A stretch of 64,000 nt of DNA, from positions 21,858,501-21,922,500 of the forward strand of contig OY292275.1 of the NCBI GenBank assembly GCA_958496175.1. Reading direction: 5' to 3'. Positions 27,501-38,261 of this stretch are shown in pieces. The DNA comes from Sisyra terminalis. Its lineage: Eukaryota > Arthropoda > Insecta > Neuroptera > Sisyridae. The position numbers and the translations under genes are program-made. The notes under the pieces were generated by a model. That model was not told the origin of the DNA. It saw only the letters and a list, made by a program, of their open reading frames with translations, and did not search any database. Position 1 is the first letter of the stretch. Each line of letters begins with the position of its first letter.

Positions 27501-30500
27501 TAACATATATTCTTATACATGGTTAGCAACTTAAAATTTGTAATTTTCTTTGGAAACAAAGGAAAATAATGAGTATACGGTGAAATATTGTCATGAGCTC
27601 AACAGGAAAGTGAATTGTTTGAAGTGCTTTAAGTTCTAATGAATTAAATGGATTATTTGTCTTTGGTTTGAAGGTAAACACGATACGAATTCCCAATAGC
27701 GCGCGATAATAATTATTTTCGATGTCGTAATCACGTAGACCACCCAACAGTAAGCTATAGTGCGTAAGGCCAAGTTTGTAGCTTATAAACTTTGTTTAAT
27801 TTTTCCATTCTAGATACACCTTTATCTACACGTAGGTACAATAAAGTATATGATTACCTAATTAAAGTCAATTAATAATAATTCTTTCGGTATTCAAAAC
27901 GATGGGATTATAATTATGCTCTTTTATATTTGGGAAAAAATAAAAGTAAATTCAAATTTTTAAAAACATGAAGTTACTTTTATGATATTTTAAAACTTTT
28001 AATATTCCTTGCTTAGAAACTTAGCGGGCTATATGGTTATGTACTAATATCAAAAACAAATACTTCAAACTTTTCGTTGCTTTAGTTCTATATACTTTTC
28101 ACATGCTGAATAGGTACCCATTTTACTGTGTTATCTTTTAATTTGAGTATTAAAAATTTGGCAACCGAAAAGACTAGAATACATTCATAACCATAAAAAG
28201 ATATAGATACGATAGTTTTCGCTTTTCGGAATATCATCAGCAATCTTTAATTGCTATAACCGCTGGTGTAGTAATTTCTAATAAAAGTATATAAAAGTTT
28301 AAAGTTAATCATAGACCACTTAAGTTTATTACAAGATTTCTTAATACAAACAAAGTATGCCAACTGATGATCCAGGTGGCCACCCCAAAACTAGTAGATA
28401 TTGGGTTCTAATCTAGGACCGAGTGAATTTTCGATTTTTCTAGATTTAATTATTTTTATTAAGTTTAGAGTCGCTAAAACTTTGGTAGTTGTAAAGTGAC
28501 GGAAAATAAGTAACAATAATAAATAATAAAAAAATAAAATGAAAATTAAATTAATAAAAAAATAATAATAGGGGAAAGTTATACGAGTTGATATATTGGG
28601 GTAAGATGATTCTTTGTGATTGTGCTAAAATCACTAACGTTATTTAGTTTATATCACTGGTAAAACATAGCTCTGGACCCCCTCTCCACCTCAGTCAAAA
28701 AAAAATTTTGCACGGCTGATCTCATGATAGACATAATTGGATCTTATGTTACTTTTATTCAAATAATATTAAATGTTTTTATGTTTTTTATGTTTTATTA
28801 CTGTTGCGTTTGGGGCTTTTTATCGTGCTTAATTTTAGTATTAGGGTCACGTGAATATAACCACGTTTTTATAGGCAATATTAGCAAACTCTATCTGGGC
28901 GATCATCTTACCCATAAGGGTGTACAAGATGATTACTTTGCAAGGTTTTTAAAAAATTAAAATATTTCCATGAAACCTCAGTTTTTTTTTTGGTTTTGAG
29001 TATTATGAAAGTTGGATTGATAAACATACTAGTAGTAATCGCCTTTATTTTTGGTTTACCTAGAAGAATATATATTTTACAGCGATTTCCGCTTAAGGGG
29101 ATCATTTCGTACTACCTTCCCTTACTAGTTTTCGTTAAAATGAAAATAATTTTGGTTCAGTGATATTAAAACTAAAAAAGCATATAGTGAAGAATGGAGA
29201 TGGTGGTTGGGGAATAATGGAGGTAACGAAATTAATGGATCGAGTAACTATGTGATGATTCACAATGTGAATCACATTGTGAATCATCATAAAGGAGTCA
29301 CGAAGCGATCCAAACTACTTGATGACCCTTGAGGAAGATTGCTTGGCAATCGAAATACGTAATTGGGCAATACGTCACAAATATTTTTGTTTGAACTTCT
29401 GTTCACATTTATGTTTATGGTATGATTTATATAAATTATAATATTAAATATTACTATATAAATTGGACCTCAATATATTTTATATATTGTATAAAAAGTA
29501 GAACTGTTCAAAGTCAGCGGAAAAAATCTTATTTGAAAATGTTTTTGTCAAAATTTATGGTTCATCGTTTTCTAAGAATTTCAAATTTCACTATGGGACT
29601 AATTACGATCTACAGGTTACCAGGTTGGAACGTCTAATTTAAATTTGTTCCCTTATTACTAAAATTTGTTATGTATATGACTGAACAGTTATTAAGTCAT
29701 TATTTCTATATAAATTCGATCAGAAAAAATCCAGTTAATTTTATTCACAACTTATTACGAAGAAATTAATATTTAAAAGACTATAGTAATTTAAAATTAA
29801 AATATAAACTTGATTTGATCGACTTTTAGCATAGCCGTTAGGTTGATGCAATTAAATCATGGCTAAAATCTATTATTGAAGTAATATAGAACTTTTAATT
29901 ATTATAAAGCCGAAACATACTAAAAATTTCACTTCAATCCAATAACTCAATTTTTCTTTTAATTATTGTAATAATGGTTCTAATTTTTGAATTCAAGATT
30001 ATATAAACTAAAAATTTATTGCATTATAAATTTAATTTTTTTGTTGATGAGTTTTAATAAAAATATGAAAAAATTAAATTTCACAAAATAAATGTTTTTA
30101 AGTCTACTGATGGCTAAATGTTCAAGGTGGCCCCTCCAAAACTTGTAGATGTTCAGAATCTCATATCGAGTAAATTTTCTTAATTATATTTACGGATTTT
30201 TACTAACCCTATTAAAAATCCTTACTAAAAAGGGTCAACAATATAGTTTTCTATAACATCTACAAAAACAATAATAGAGTAATTGGCTATCGTTCGAAAA
30301 TAGGTCAAGAGCTCTGTGGTTTTATTCTATAACTATTTGAAATCAGATGAAATACTATTCAGAGTAAGCGAACTTGAATAATCACAATTTAAAAACAGTT
30401 ATAATACTGGATAGTTAAAATCCAACTCTGAAGGTCATTTTTCAAATAGCTTTAGCTACTTTAATGAATAGTTTTATACATAAAAAGTAATCTTTTTTAC

Positions 30501-33500
30501 CATTGATTGCCAATTAAAATTTACATTATATAAAACCATTACATGTACCTATCGCAATGTTTTTTTTATAATGTATGATTTTTTTAAAGAATGGGGATTT
30601 AGTTTAAACTCTCAAATGACTTTTTCAAAAAATGCTTTCATGAGAATTATTAATCATTTTTGAAATTCACTGAAAAAATTGCTAAATGGGAATTGAATAG
30701 CTCTCTAAAAGGTGTCATTATTAAAGAACCAAATACAAAATTTTTATAAAATATACAATTTCTGAAATGTTTATATTGAATTTATTTTTTTTTTTGTTCT
30801 GAGGTTTCTTGAAATTGATTATTCAATAATTATTATTTTTCTTATCTTATTAATCAATATAAAAAGTAATTAGAAGCTTTCAACCCCAAAAAACTTGGCC
30901 TCCTTTCATTAACGTAAGATATAATAGACAAATGTAACATAATGGATATCTCAATAAATTCTATAGGTTAAGGTTTTATTTAATGAATAAAAAAAATATT
31001 TACACAATTCATTTTTCTTTCAAGGTCCTCGAACTACAATACTTTTATTTTTCATTTTTATTACTTTAATGCAGGAAAAGTAACATGAAATTTTTATTAA
31101 ATGCAAAATCGAAAATTTAATTACAACTGGAATTAATTGCCATAATAAGCTACATGTTTATTGAAAAGATAATAGAATGGAGCTTATGGTTAATTATGAT
31201 TAATCTTGTTGGATAAAAATTCGAATACGAAAAATTAAAATGTCTCCCTTGCTTTTCAGTGCCCCATTTCATTACTTAAATTTTTATTAGCAGAACAATA
31301 TAATTGGGTTTGGTTGGATAGTTTTCATGTGTTTATGTTAAAATGAAGGTGAAAAAGCCTTTGAAAAATGCCTATTTTGTTATTCCCAAAAGACATACAA
31401 AATAATTTGATAATTCAAATTATTCCAAGTGTGTTTAATATAACTAAATATAATTAAAAAAAAATCGATTCACACTTAAAAAATATATTTAAACTTCTTA
31501 CTCTATAATGTGAAGATAATGAAGGATCAATCACTAACTTGATGCCGCAAATTTTTTTAGGTTTTTCGCCACTTTCACTTGGTTTTAGTTCAGCGGGGGC
31601 ACCAAATTTCGCAAAAAACCAATCGGCATTTTTTTTCTTTTTGTTTGGTAAACATCGAATAATTCCTCGAATTCGGTCTACAAATTGGCGAAAACCTCGT
31701 GATAATGAGCGAGTTGAATGTGTTTCCTAGAAAAAAATAGAAATCATAGGTTAACTTTACTGTTGTTAAAGATTCATGTAATGTACAATAGAAATATTTT
31801 TCAAAGATGACTAATATACTCGGATTACTTTTAAATTCCAATATTGGACAAATGCGGCTCCGGGAGCCGCATGTGGCTTTTCACTGAGCCAAGTGCGGCT
31901 CTTATTAGAGTATTATAAGATTCGTGACTTAATTACGACATATCGTTTTATTGTTTCCCTGAACTTAAATTTTTCTTAGATTTTATTATTAAATATAGTC
32001 TTATGATATAGATTTCAATTATATTTGCATTTAATTACTTAAATTTTAAAATACTAATTTTTTTTTCAAAGTTTTTTTTTTACTTTTTGTAATATAATTG
32101 TTTATAAATATTTTTTTAAATATTTTTTGACAAAATATGCAATTATATTTAATAGAAAAAATAATATGTTTTCGACTCTTTATAGAAAATTAAAAACGGG
32201 ATAGCGGCTTCCTTAGTCCTCATGTGTGCCCCCCTCTGGTGTATGCCTAAGAAAAAATGAATCTAGTAGAGGAGACTAGTAGTAGTCATAATTTCAAAAG
32301 TTAAAGAAGTAATTTATCAACCTTAAAACTAAATCCCTGCACATCAAAATGAAAAATATTTATTTATTTATCTCAAAAAATAATTTCGTAACTGATTGCA
32401 TTATGAATACATTAAACAAATGCATAATGTAGGCTTCATACGTATTTCTGGCATAAGGCCAATTACATTTATTTTTATAGTACCTCCATTGAATATAATG
32501 TTTACTAAGTAAGAATTTATTAATAATAAAGATTAATGCAACTTTACGTGATTGGTGATCTAAATCTGATGGCAATAAATAACTGATACCATATATTAAT
32601 CAGTTTTTAACAATCAAATTGTGAGTAGAATGAATAATTTTGAAACTTGTTTTCAAATTCGATCATTGAATGTAGAAGGAAAGTTCATTAATTTTTCAAT
32701 ATTATTTGAAATAGTTTTTTAAAACACTACCATATTTAATTAAACTTCTTTTCACACTAGATTCAATAAATATTTATTCTTCATTGTAAGTTTATATTTT
32801 TCAAGTTATACTTCTTTAGGCGCGTCAAAAAAGGAAAGAAAGATTGGCGGTACTATATTTGTAACGAAAGTCGGTTACGCAATTTAATTTCCCGTCGCTA
32901 AGCAACAATTAAAGTATTTTGTTTTTAAATTTTAACCAATTATTTTGAATTTAAAACTAATTGAAAATAATAATAAAATATTTCATAGCTATAACAATGC
33001 AAAGTCTATTAAGAACTTTTGTTGTAAAATAAGAACGGTTTGTAACTGGATTCCAGGAAAAACTTGACTTTTACAAAAAAAGTATAACTTTTTACGTACA
33101 TCTATGAAACACAAACCCTATTTTATTATATACATATTTATGTTTTTAATATCTTTTTACACATTACCATAACAATATCCATAGACTTTAATGTAACATA
33201 CTTATGTATAGTTGTACGTAACTTTCATTTTGTTTATAAGTTGGTTAGTTACATTTAATTTCTGATGATTTAGTTAATTCTTTGCACAATTTTTCAACTT
33301 ATTGATTCCTTGCAAATTTATGATCATTTTCTAAAGCTAAATAGAAAACAATACAACATTATTTAAAACAATCGTCAAACTATGCAATGTCAATGCAAAA
33401 TGTTTATGGTTCACAACTAAGTATTCAAACACTACTTATCAAATCATTAGGTTTTAGCAATGAATAATTTAAATAACTGGCTAACTTAAAGATATTTTCA

Positions 33501-34305
33501 TTTATACTCTAACGGTAACAAGTACAAACAATTAAAACTCTTGATAAAGTTTACGTTGTTTAAAAATTGAAATCAATAAATCAATCATGGATTATTTAAA
33601 TTTATACTTATTATTTTACATTTCCTACGTTATCAACGAAAAAATTTATATGTTGATAATTTATCTAGGTTAGATTTGCTGCTCTTGGCCTCGCTTCAAA
33701 AATTTCCCACATTCCTAAAGTACTATCATTTATCTTATAGAGTTTAAATTTTATTGTCCATTCAATTGAAAAAGTTGTTTTTAATTTTTGATTATTAATT
33801 TTCAAATGATTTTCGAAACACTCTACACGATTATGTAAACTAGATTTTTTTCTCATTCCTCAATTCTATGTGGAGAAAACTTTTTCTATTTGCTGTAAGT
33901 ATATGTGACCTGCCGTTGAGGAAACAATAAGTTCTATCTTGGTTCTATGTATCTAAATACTAAATTTCATCAAAATCGATCCCGTTGCGTTCTTGCGAAA
34001 GTCTCCAGATGAAAAAAAATAGTAAATTCGAATAAACAGCACTTAAAAACAAATATTTATAAAAAATTATTAAATTTTCACAATTTATTTTTGTGTTCAT
34101 AAATGAGAATATTCAAAGCATATAAAAATATGGTAGAAATAGTTTTAAATATTTTTTTTGTCCATTTTATGTGTTTATAAATTGATAAAAGATCTAGTTT
34201 TGACTTGAACACGTTCTTTGAATTTTATTAAATTTAAATTATAATAAGAAAAAAATATTAATAATATCTTACTTCAGGTAAATAATCCACAGTAATATTA
34301 TCCAT
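20235..34305 (-). CDS. CngA: Cyclic-nucleotide-gated cation channel, alpha subunit
   Basis: The product is a non-selective cation channel of the plasma membrane opened by cGMP or cAMP. In insects it acts in sensory and neural signalling. Five exons join in frame: 34305..34273, 31726..31502, 27458..27296, 21789..20436 and 20373..20235, in total 1914 bp and 637 residues. Visible are S1-S2 (about residues 87-140), S3-S6 in the large exon, the pore motif TTIGETP (287-293), the C-linker, a cyclic-nucleotide-binding domain (about 406-530) with FGEVS and NRRTA (R487, T488), and a C-terminal leucine-zipper-like helix (about 548-590). T488 and D532 match positions linked to cGMP preference in vertebrate CNGA1. 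This is a close CNGA-type, not HCN or CNGB, match. Only the first short exon is uncertain. Confidence 0.95.
20436..21789 (-). CDS. CngA: CngA exon 4 (S3 to leucine zipper)
   Basis: The acceptor TTATTTTTCAG precedes GATATCTGG, and the 1354-bp exon carries most of the protein: the S2-S3 linker, S3-S4, S5, pore helix, TIGETP filter, S6, C-linker, nucleotide-binding domain and coiled coil. It leaves at GA before GTATAA. The frame stays open beyond the donor for a few codons, but the read-through sequence (YKISNEF...) is not channel-like. Confidence 0.95.
22050..22200 (+). mobile_element. Decayed Penelope-like terminal repeat
   Basis: It shares CGAAATACGTATC, GCAATACGTCA and the following TACTTTTGTTTGAGCTTTTATTC with the plus-strand copy at 29290..29430. 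The 5' part, including the hammerhead-like hairpin, is mutated (GAGATTGCATGAAAATCGAAA). It has no coding content. Confidence 0.5.
23709..24093. mobile_element. Inverted-repeat element, 146-bp arms, hammerhead-like core in each arm
   Basis: Arms 23709..23854 and 23948..24093 are near-perfect inverted copies separated by 93 bp. Each arm contains CTGAGGA (23996..24002 on plus; 23800..23806 on minus), then AAGGCTCAATAAAGTGGCC or a one-base variant in which GGC can pair with GCC, then GAAACGTCGCGAG. That order matches the conserved core of hammerhead ribozymes carried by Penelope-like elements, but self-cleavage is only inferred. It could be two terminal repeats joined in inverted orientation. Confidence 0.7.
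24215..24595. mobile_element. hAT-type MITE with perfect 8-bp target duplication
   Basis: The terminal inverted repeats CAGGGGTTCTCAA and (reverse) TTGAGAACCCCTG bound a 381-bp element. It is flanked on both sides by ATATAGAC (24207..24214 and 24596..24603), the 8-bp duplication typical of hAT transposition. The subterminal regions are GC-rich (GCGCCGCG repeats) and the centre is an AT microsatellite. There is no transposase, so it depends on another element. Confidence 0.92.
24405..24502. repeat. AT-rich microsatellite inside the MITE
   Basis: Runs of ATATGATAT and TATATAA-type units pass into (TA)n up to about 24502. It probably expanded after insertion. Confidence 0.85.
26024..26235. mobile_element. 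Inverted-repeat element with CTGATGA...GAAAC core
   Basis: Arms 26024..26105 and 26154..26235 are inverted copies that are best conserved at the inner end (TTGGCGATGTTTCGTTGC). On the plus strand CTGATGA (26136..26142) is followed by AGTAGCGATGAGCAAC and GAAAC (26159..26163), again the spacing of a hammerhead core, although the intervening stem is weak. The left arm lacks a matching CTGATGA. Confidence 0.6.
27296..27458 (-). CDS. CngA: CngA exon 3 (S1-S2)
   Basis: The acceptor TTTTATTTCAG precedes TGGTTAATT, and the donor after CATGAAG is GTAAA. The 163-bp exon encodes [15 protein letters not shown] and the S2 segment [15 protein letters not shown], ending HAHE plus one base of the next Gly codon. 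The following exon supplies GYLEQGL, the conserved S2-S3 linker. Confidence 0.95.
28355..28515 (+). mobile_element. tRNA-derived SINE, copy 3
   Basis: It shares CCAAAACTAGTAGATATTGG and the B-box-like GGTTCTAATC with the other copies, followed by a body with GGTAGTTGTAAAGTGACGG. The A-box region is decayed. Plus orientation, antisense to the host gene. Confidence 0.7.
29253..29289. repeat. Perfect 37-bp palindrome
   Basis: The 18-base arm TGATGATTCACAATGTGA is followed after a single A by its exact reverse complement. It lies just upstream of the Penelope-like terminal repeat, inside a segment with GAGTCACGAAGCGATC that the copy at 45.4 kb also has in recognisable form. Confidence 0.85.
29290..29430 (+). 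mobile_element. Penelope-like terminal repeat with hammerhead-like fold
   Basis: TTGAGGA (29329..29335, first base mutated from C), then the hairpin GATTGCTTGGCAATC (29337..29351), then GAAATACGTAA. Its upstream part (GAGTCACGAAGCGATC...ACTACTTGATGACC) matches the minus-strand copy at 45.4 kb, which lies next to GIY-YIG endonuclease coding remnants, and that identifies the family. No coding sequence is adjacent here. Confidence 0.6.
30101..30212 (+). mobile_element. tRNA-derived SINE, copy 4 (short)
   Basis: It shares GGCCCCTCCAAAACTTGTAG, ATATCGAGTAAATTTTC and TTTACGGATTTTTACTAACC with copy 2. The B-box is mutated (GTTCAGAATC). The 3' portion is truncated or too diverged to follow. Confidence 0.6.
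31502..31726 (-). CDS. CngA: CngA exon 2 (cytoplasmic N-terminus)
   Basis: The acceptor TTTTTTTCTAG precedes GAAACACAT, and the exon ends in AGA before GTAAGAAG: 225 bp, phase 0 at both ends. It encodes the basic stretch [14 protein letters not shown] and ends in [10 protein letters not shown], corresponding to the VIDPSGNTYY segment just before S1 in vertebrate CNGA channels. Confidence 0.85.
31727..34272 (-). other. CngA intron 1
   Basis: 2.5 kb between the candidate first exon and the pre-S1 exon. A GC-rich hairpin built of GCGGCTCCGGGAGCCGC lies at about 31853..31870 with further GCGGCT units nearby. It resembles hAT subterminal sequence, but no ends or target duplication were found. The rest is AT-rich. 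Confidence 0.5.
34273..34305 (-). CDS. CngA: CngA exon 1 (candidate first coding exon)
   Basis: ATG at 34305 opens [11 protein letters not shown] and ends in GAA followed by the donor GTAAGA. It is phase 0, matching the phase-0 start of the next exon. The -3 base is T, a poor Kozak context, and the N-terminus of this family is variable, so a different upstream exon remains possible. Confidence 0.45.
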
Positions 34306-35264
34306 GTAAATTGAAAAAAAAATGTATTGGTTTATAAAAAACACTACACTTATTTTAAATGTCACAAAAATATTAAAAAAAATACATAAATATACTTTAA
34401 ATGAAAGAACAAATATTAAGCGTAATTTTATTTGTACATCGCAACTAAAACACTGATAATAAAATAATGAATGAAATCGCCCGCACCTGAAAAGATCGAA
34501 CTCTACGAAATCACCACCATGATAATTCAATGAATATTAATTAAAAATCGTCACTAAGCTAGGGGGCACTTATACATTTTACTTGTTTTATTTTTCATTT
34601 TTAAATCGGTTAATTATACTTTTCATAGTTGATAGCTACTCTATATCTACATATATTATCATAATACATTACAATTTTTAAATTTTTTAGAAATTTTTGC
34701 AATCACTCATGTGTAATAATAAAGAAAGTAAAAATATACTACGATTAAAGTACATACCATTTTGTATATATAATTGCATATTAATGAAACACTAGAAATA
34801 CATTTTTAACTATGCCGCTCAAATATTAGGAAATGTTATTTTGTTGCACTGTAAAATTTTCTGAACTGCGTTGATCGAAAATTTTGAATACAATTTGGAA
34901 ATTTCAAAATGGAGGAATGAAAGTTTCAAAACTTGCGAAAAGCTCGGCTCCATGTTCTATTAATGTAATCATTGGTAGATGTGGTGATTAATACGGGATA
35001 GAAATGGGAATAGAAAATGGAAGCGAGCTGACCCATTGATCTTGTGAGTATTTGTCTCCACTTGGACAACGAATCGTCATCGAAGCAGCCCCATCCGATC
35101 CGAACATTAATTAACTTTGGAAAGAGTGGTCACGCTCCTGCAATTATACTCATGCCATCTTTACATATGCTCCGTGTGCCGTCTACAGGGTAGCATTCTT
35201 ATTTATTATTTGTGTAAACATTGGTTTTAATTTATGCCCAACCCACCCCTTTTATTAATTGCCT

Positions 35265-35311
35265 CTACACAAATGTACAATGTCCATACACGTCACCGAC
35301 ATCTTATATAG
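35265..35311 (-). promoter_or_regulatory. Possible CngA core promoter (tentative)
   Basis: On the minus strand TATATAAG (35303..35310) is followed after 7 bases by a TGACGT half-CRE (35290..35295), within a GC-richer block about 1 kb upstream of the proposed start codon. Spacing fits a TATA promoter, but such matches are frequent in AT-rich DNA. Confidence 0.2.
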
Positions 35312-36239
35312 AAGCGCACGTATTAGCAATTAAATGATGAATAAAAATGTATAAATCATATTATATACTCACACAACCCTTTTACAATAAATATTTAATA
35401 AAAAATTCTGGTCAAGTGCATGCTGAACTCACACACAACGTGTTAATGGTAATAGTAAATAATACGCTTTTAACCAAATAAAATCTTTTATAACTCTTTT
35501 AGTGTACGCAATGTTTTAACTAATACAGCCAAAGGCAATAATATCTAAATTTTATACAGAATTTATTTTAAAACAATCTAAAAATTAAATGAAACATCTT
35601 TGGGCTTTAGGCAGAAATGATAACATTAAAAATTTTTAATTTAAAATTAATTAACATACTATTAATAATATCTCATCAAAATTGCTAAAGCATTATAGGT
35701 ATTCAAAACGCCAAAAAGGTACGGTTTATGAAAAAAAATTTAATGAATGCTGAGACCTACACAAAAACTGGTCTAACAATGTGCAAACTAACCAATTTTA
35801 GTTAGTAAATCATAAAAATTTCCCCTATTTTTTAATCGTTTGCTAGACCTTATTTAAAATATATTTTTAAACAGAATGGAATTTTCGATCAAATATTTGC
35901 AAGCCATCGATCTGCCATGACACAACTATCCAAATTATGGATTTCTTTTTATTTAAATTGTTTAAAGTCGCTTCAACTTCCTTCAACTAGTTAAAAGCGA
36001 TTAGGTATAGGGCATAGTGTAGAATTATGCCTACTACATTATATAGTACAAATACATTTAGGTCCATTTTCACAATACGTGGTTACCTAATGGTTAAGGG
36101 TTACTAGAAAAATCGTTGTTTAATAATGTTTGGTTAGTACGTAATCATCTAGTTAATCTAGAAATATTTAACCTATGCTTGGGGTATGGGCTTACTGACG
36201 GACTTAAAGTCAGTCGGCATAATAAATAAAATTTAAAGA

Positions 36240-36440
36240 AGTCATTATCAATTCGTTATTATAATTATAATTGTTGTTGTTAATGTTATCTATTACAAGA
36301 ATCAAATTATTACTGTAATTTTGATGCTTGCTGTAGTTATCGTTGTTATTAAAGCACTGCTTTTATTGCTATTGTTACTGTCATTGTTACTATTGTCGCT
36401 TCCATTCTATTTATATTACTATTTTTATTATATATGTACA
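36240..36440. repeat. Low-complexity trinucleotide-like tract
   Basis: A degenerate run of TTATTG, TTGTTA and TTACTA units over about 200 bp. It is non-coding. Confidence 0.6.
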
Positions 36441-38006
36441 TTATTATTAAAATAAGTACTACGTTAGGATGTTATGGAGGTATGTCAAAATGCTACCAGA
36501 TAACTAAAAATTAAGGAGAATGTTTCTTATTTAATGCTAAAGCACCCGTGAAAATTTTAAAGCAATTTACTAAGTCGTAAAAAAGAAATTGCAATTTAAA
36601 AATACATGTAATCTGATTTTACATGTAATCTTTTAGAGATTCGGTGATTGAACAGACTAAATTTATTTTCATTAGCAAACAAAATCCAACCAGGCATCCC
36701 AAACTTCCAAAATTTGTAGTTTAAATTTTAGGAAACTGATTTTGCTTATGTTTATTTGAATTTACCTCACAGTTTTTAAAAACAAATGAAAAACAGACCC
36801 AAAATGTAGTTATTACTTAATTAATTGTTTTTTGCTTGATTAAGTGTATAAGAAAATGCGACAATACTGTAGTTAGCTGAAACTTACCGTCTTGTTATTG
36901 TTTAGTATATTTAGTTAGATAAAAATGAATCGCATAATTTATCTTTCTCCCACTCATGGGTACACTGTATAAAACGGTATAAAATTATTTGAAATATTTC
37001 AAATAATTTATTTAGTAAATGTTGAACATGTCGCGCATGCTCATTCACATCATGTGAGAGACATATTTAAGTTGCTAACGCTGCCAACCAATAAATTCAA
37101 CAGCGTTAACACGTTTTCATTATTTTATATAATGTTGAATTATCAATGTAATTTTTTTTTTTAGTTAAAATGGTCTTAAAACATGCTTAATTAATGTTAT
37201 TTATGTTTTAATCATATTAAAAATTCTGCATTCATAACTTATGAGCATCAAACTAATAATATTTAGTTTGTTAATTTTAAATTAATGATATTCAGTTTTG
37301 AAAGTTAGTTACAAATTGTCTCTATTTTTGTTTTTTCTTATTTTGTTTAAAATTTTTGATAAAATTTCCGATTTTTCCTTATACGTATACCGTTTCTGTA
37401 AGTTTCAACGTATTAATTCGCCTTATATAATTATTATCGAATGGTTAGGAAATGTTTTAGTTAACTATAAAATGGAAGTTAACTAGCACGCACTGTTTCA
37501 CAAACTGATAGTTAAATAATACAAAAGTTTTATGTACATGTGTTGGGTTAGCAATTCTGATGAAGTCATTTTCCGTCTTTTTTGATTGATTTTTGAGGTT
37601 ATTGAGAGATCAGCAAGTGCTCAGTTGGTAGATATACTTCATAAATCTATTAAAATTTTTTAAATACGTAATTTTCTGCCATGGTAGGTATAATTGTGTT
37701 ATATACTATAAAATAATATTATTTAATATATTATAATATGTATAAATGTTATTTTAATCTATATTTAAATAATATTTTAGCCTTTAAAGTATAAAGCACA
37801 TAAACGAGAAACTCTTAAATAATTATAAATTTCTTTAAAAGAAAAGAAAACAATTTGCCATTCTATAGGACATAAAATAATATTTTCATTTTCTTTTAAA
37901 ATATTTCCAACATTTCTTGGCATAAATCTAAATCTACAGAAAAATGCAGGTTCATTATATTAGTTTGGCAACCAATCGGCGACCAATAAACCAAAATAAA
38001 TATAAA

Positions 38007-38240
38007 TGTAATAGTGAATTCAGTAAAGACTTGACCAATGACTAAAAATATGTATTAAATAAATAAATCATACAATTAAATATGAAATCTTACCTAAAAA
38101 TAATTGGTTAAAAAGTCCTTAATTATATAGAGCACAAAATAATTTTAGAATGAATTTTATATGAATGTTTATAACAACTAAACAAGTTGGTAACCACCGT
38201 TATCACTTGTAATTTCTAAACAGGATACTCCCTGTTTACA
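38007..38240 (-). repeat. 3' LTR
   Basis: 234 bp, starting TGTAAACAGGGAG and ending CACTATTACA on the minus strand. A purine-rich AGTTGGGGGA at 38241..38250 directly precedes it and is the likely polypurine tract for plus-strand priming. Confidence 0.95.
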
Positions 38241-38250
38241 TCCCCCAACT
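38241..38250 (-). other. Polypurine tract
   Basis: On the minus strand AGTTGGGGGA abuts the 3' LTR, the expected position of the plus-strand primer. Confidence 0.7.
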
Positions 38251-38261
38251 TCAGACAGAAA

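Larger units (their letters stand above)
27459..31501 (-). other. CngA intron 2
   Basis: 4.0 kb between the pre-S1 and S1-S2 exons. It holds two SINE copies (28355, 30101), a 37-bp palindrome (29253) and a Penelope-like terminal repeat (29290). The rest is AT-rich without recognisable content. Confidence 0.75.
34306..38006. other. Upstream region of CngA
   Basis: It contains a GC-richer block at about 34960..35340 and a low-complexity GTT/ATT-rich tract at 36240..36440. A small inverted pair GCTAACGCTG / CAGCGTTAAC lies at about 37073..37111. No further gene is recognised before the LTR element. Confidence 0.5.

Noticed and set aside
31845..32260. Possible hAT remnant with GCGGCT-rich hairpin
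   Set aside because: The composition is suggestive, but no terminal inverted repeats or 8-bp duplication could be found.
34258..34530. Whole 90-codon minus-strand frame as a CngA exon
   Set aside because: It lacks an ATG at its 5' end and the upstream part is low-complexity; only the final ATG-to-donor piece fits the next exon in phase.
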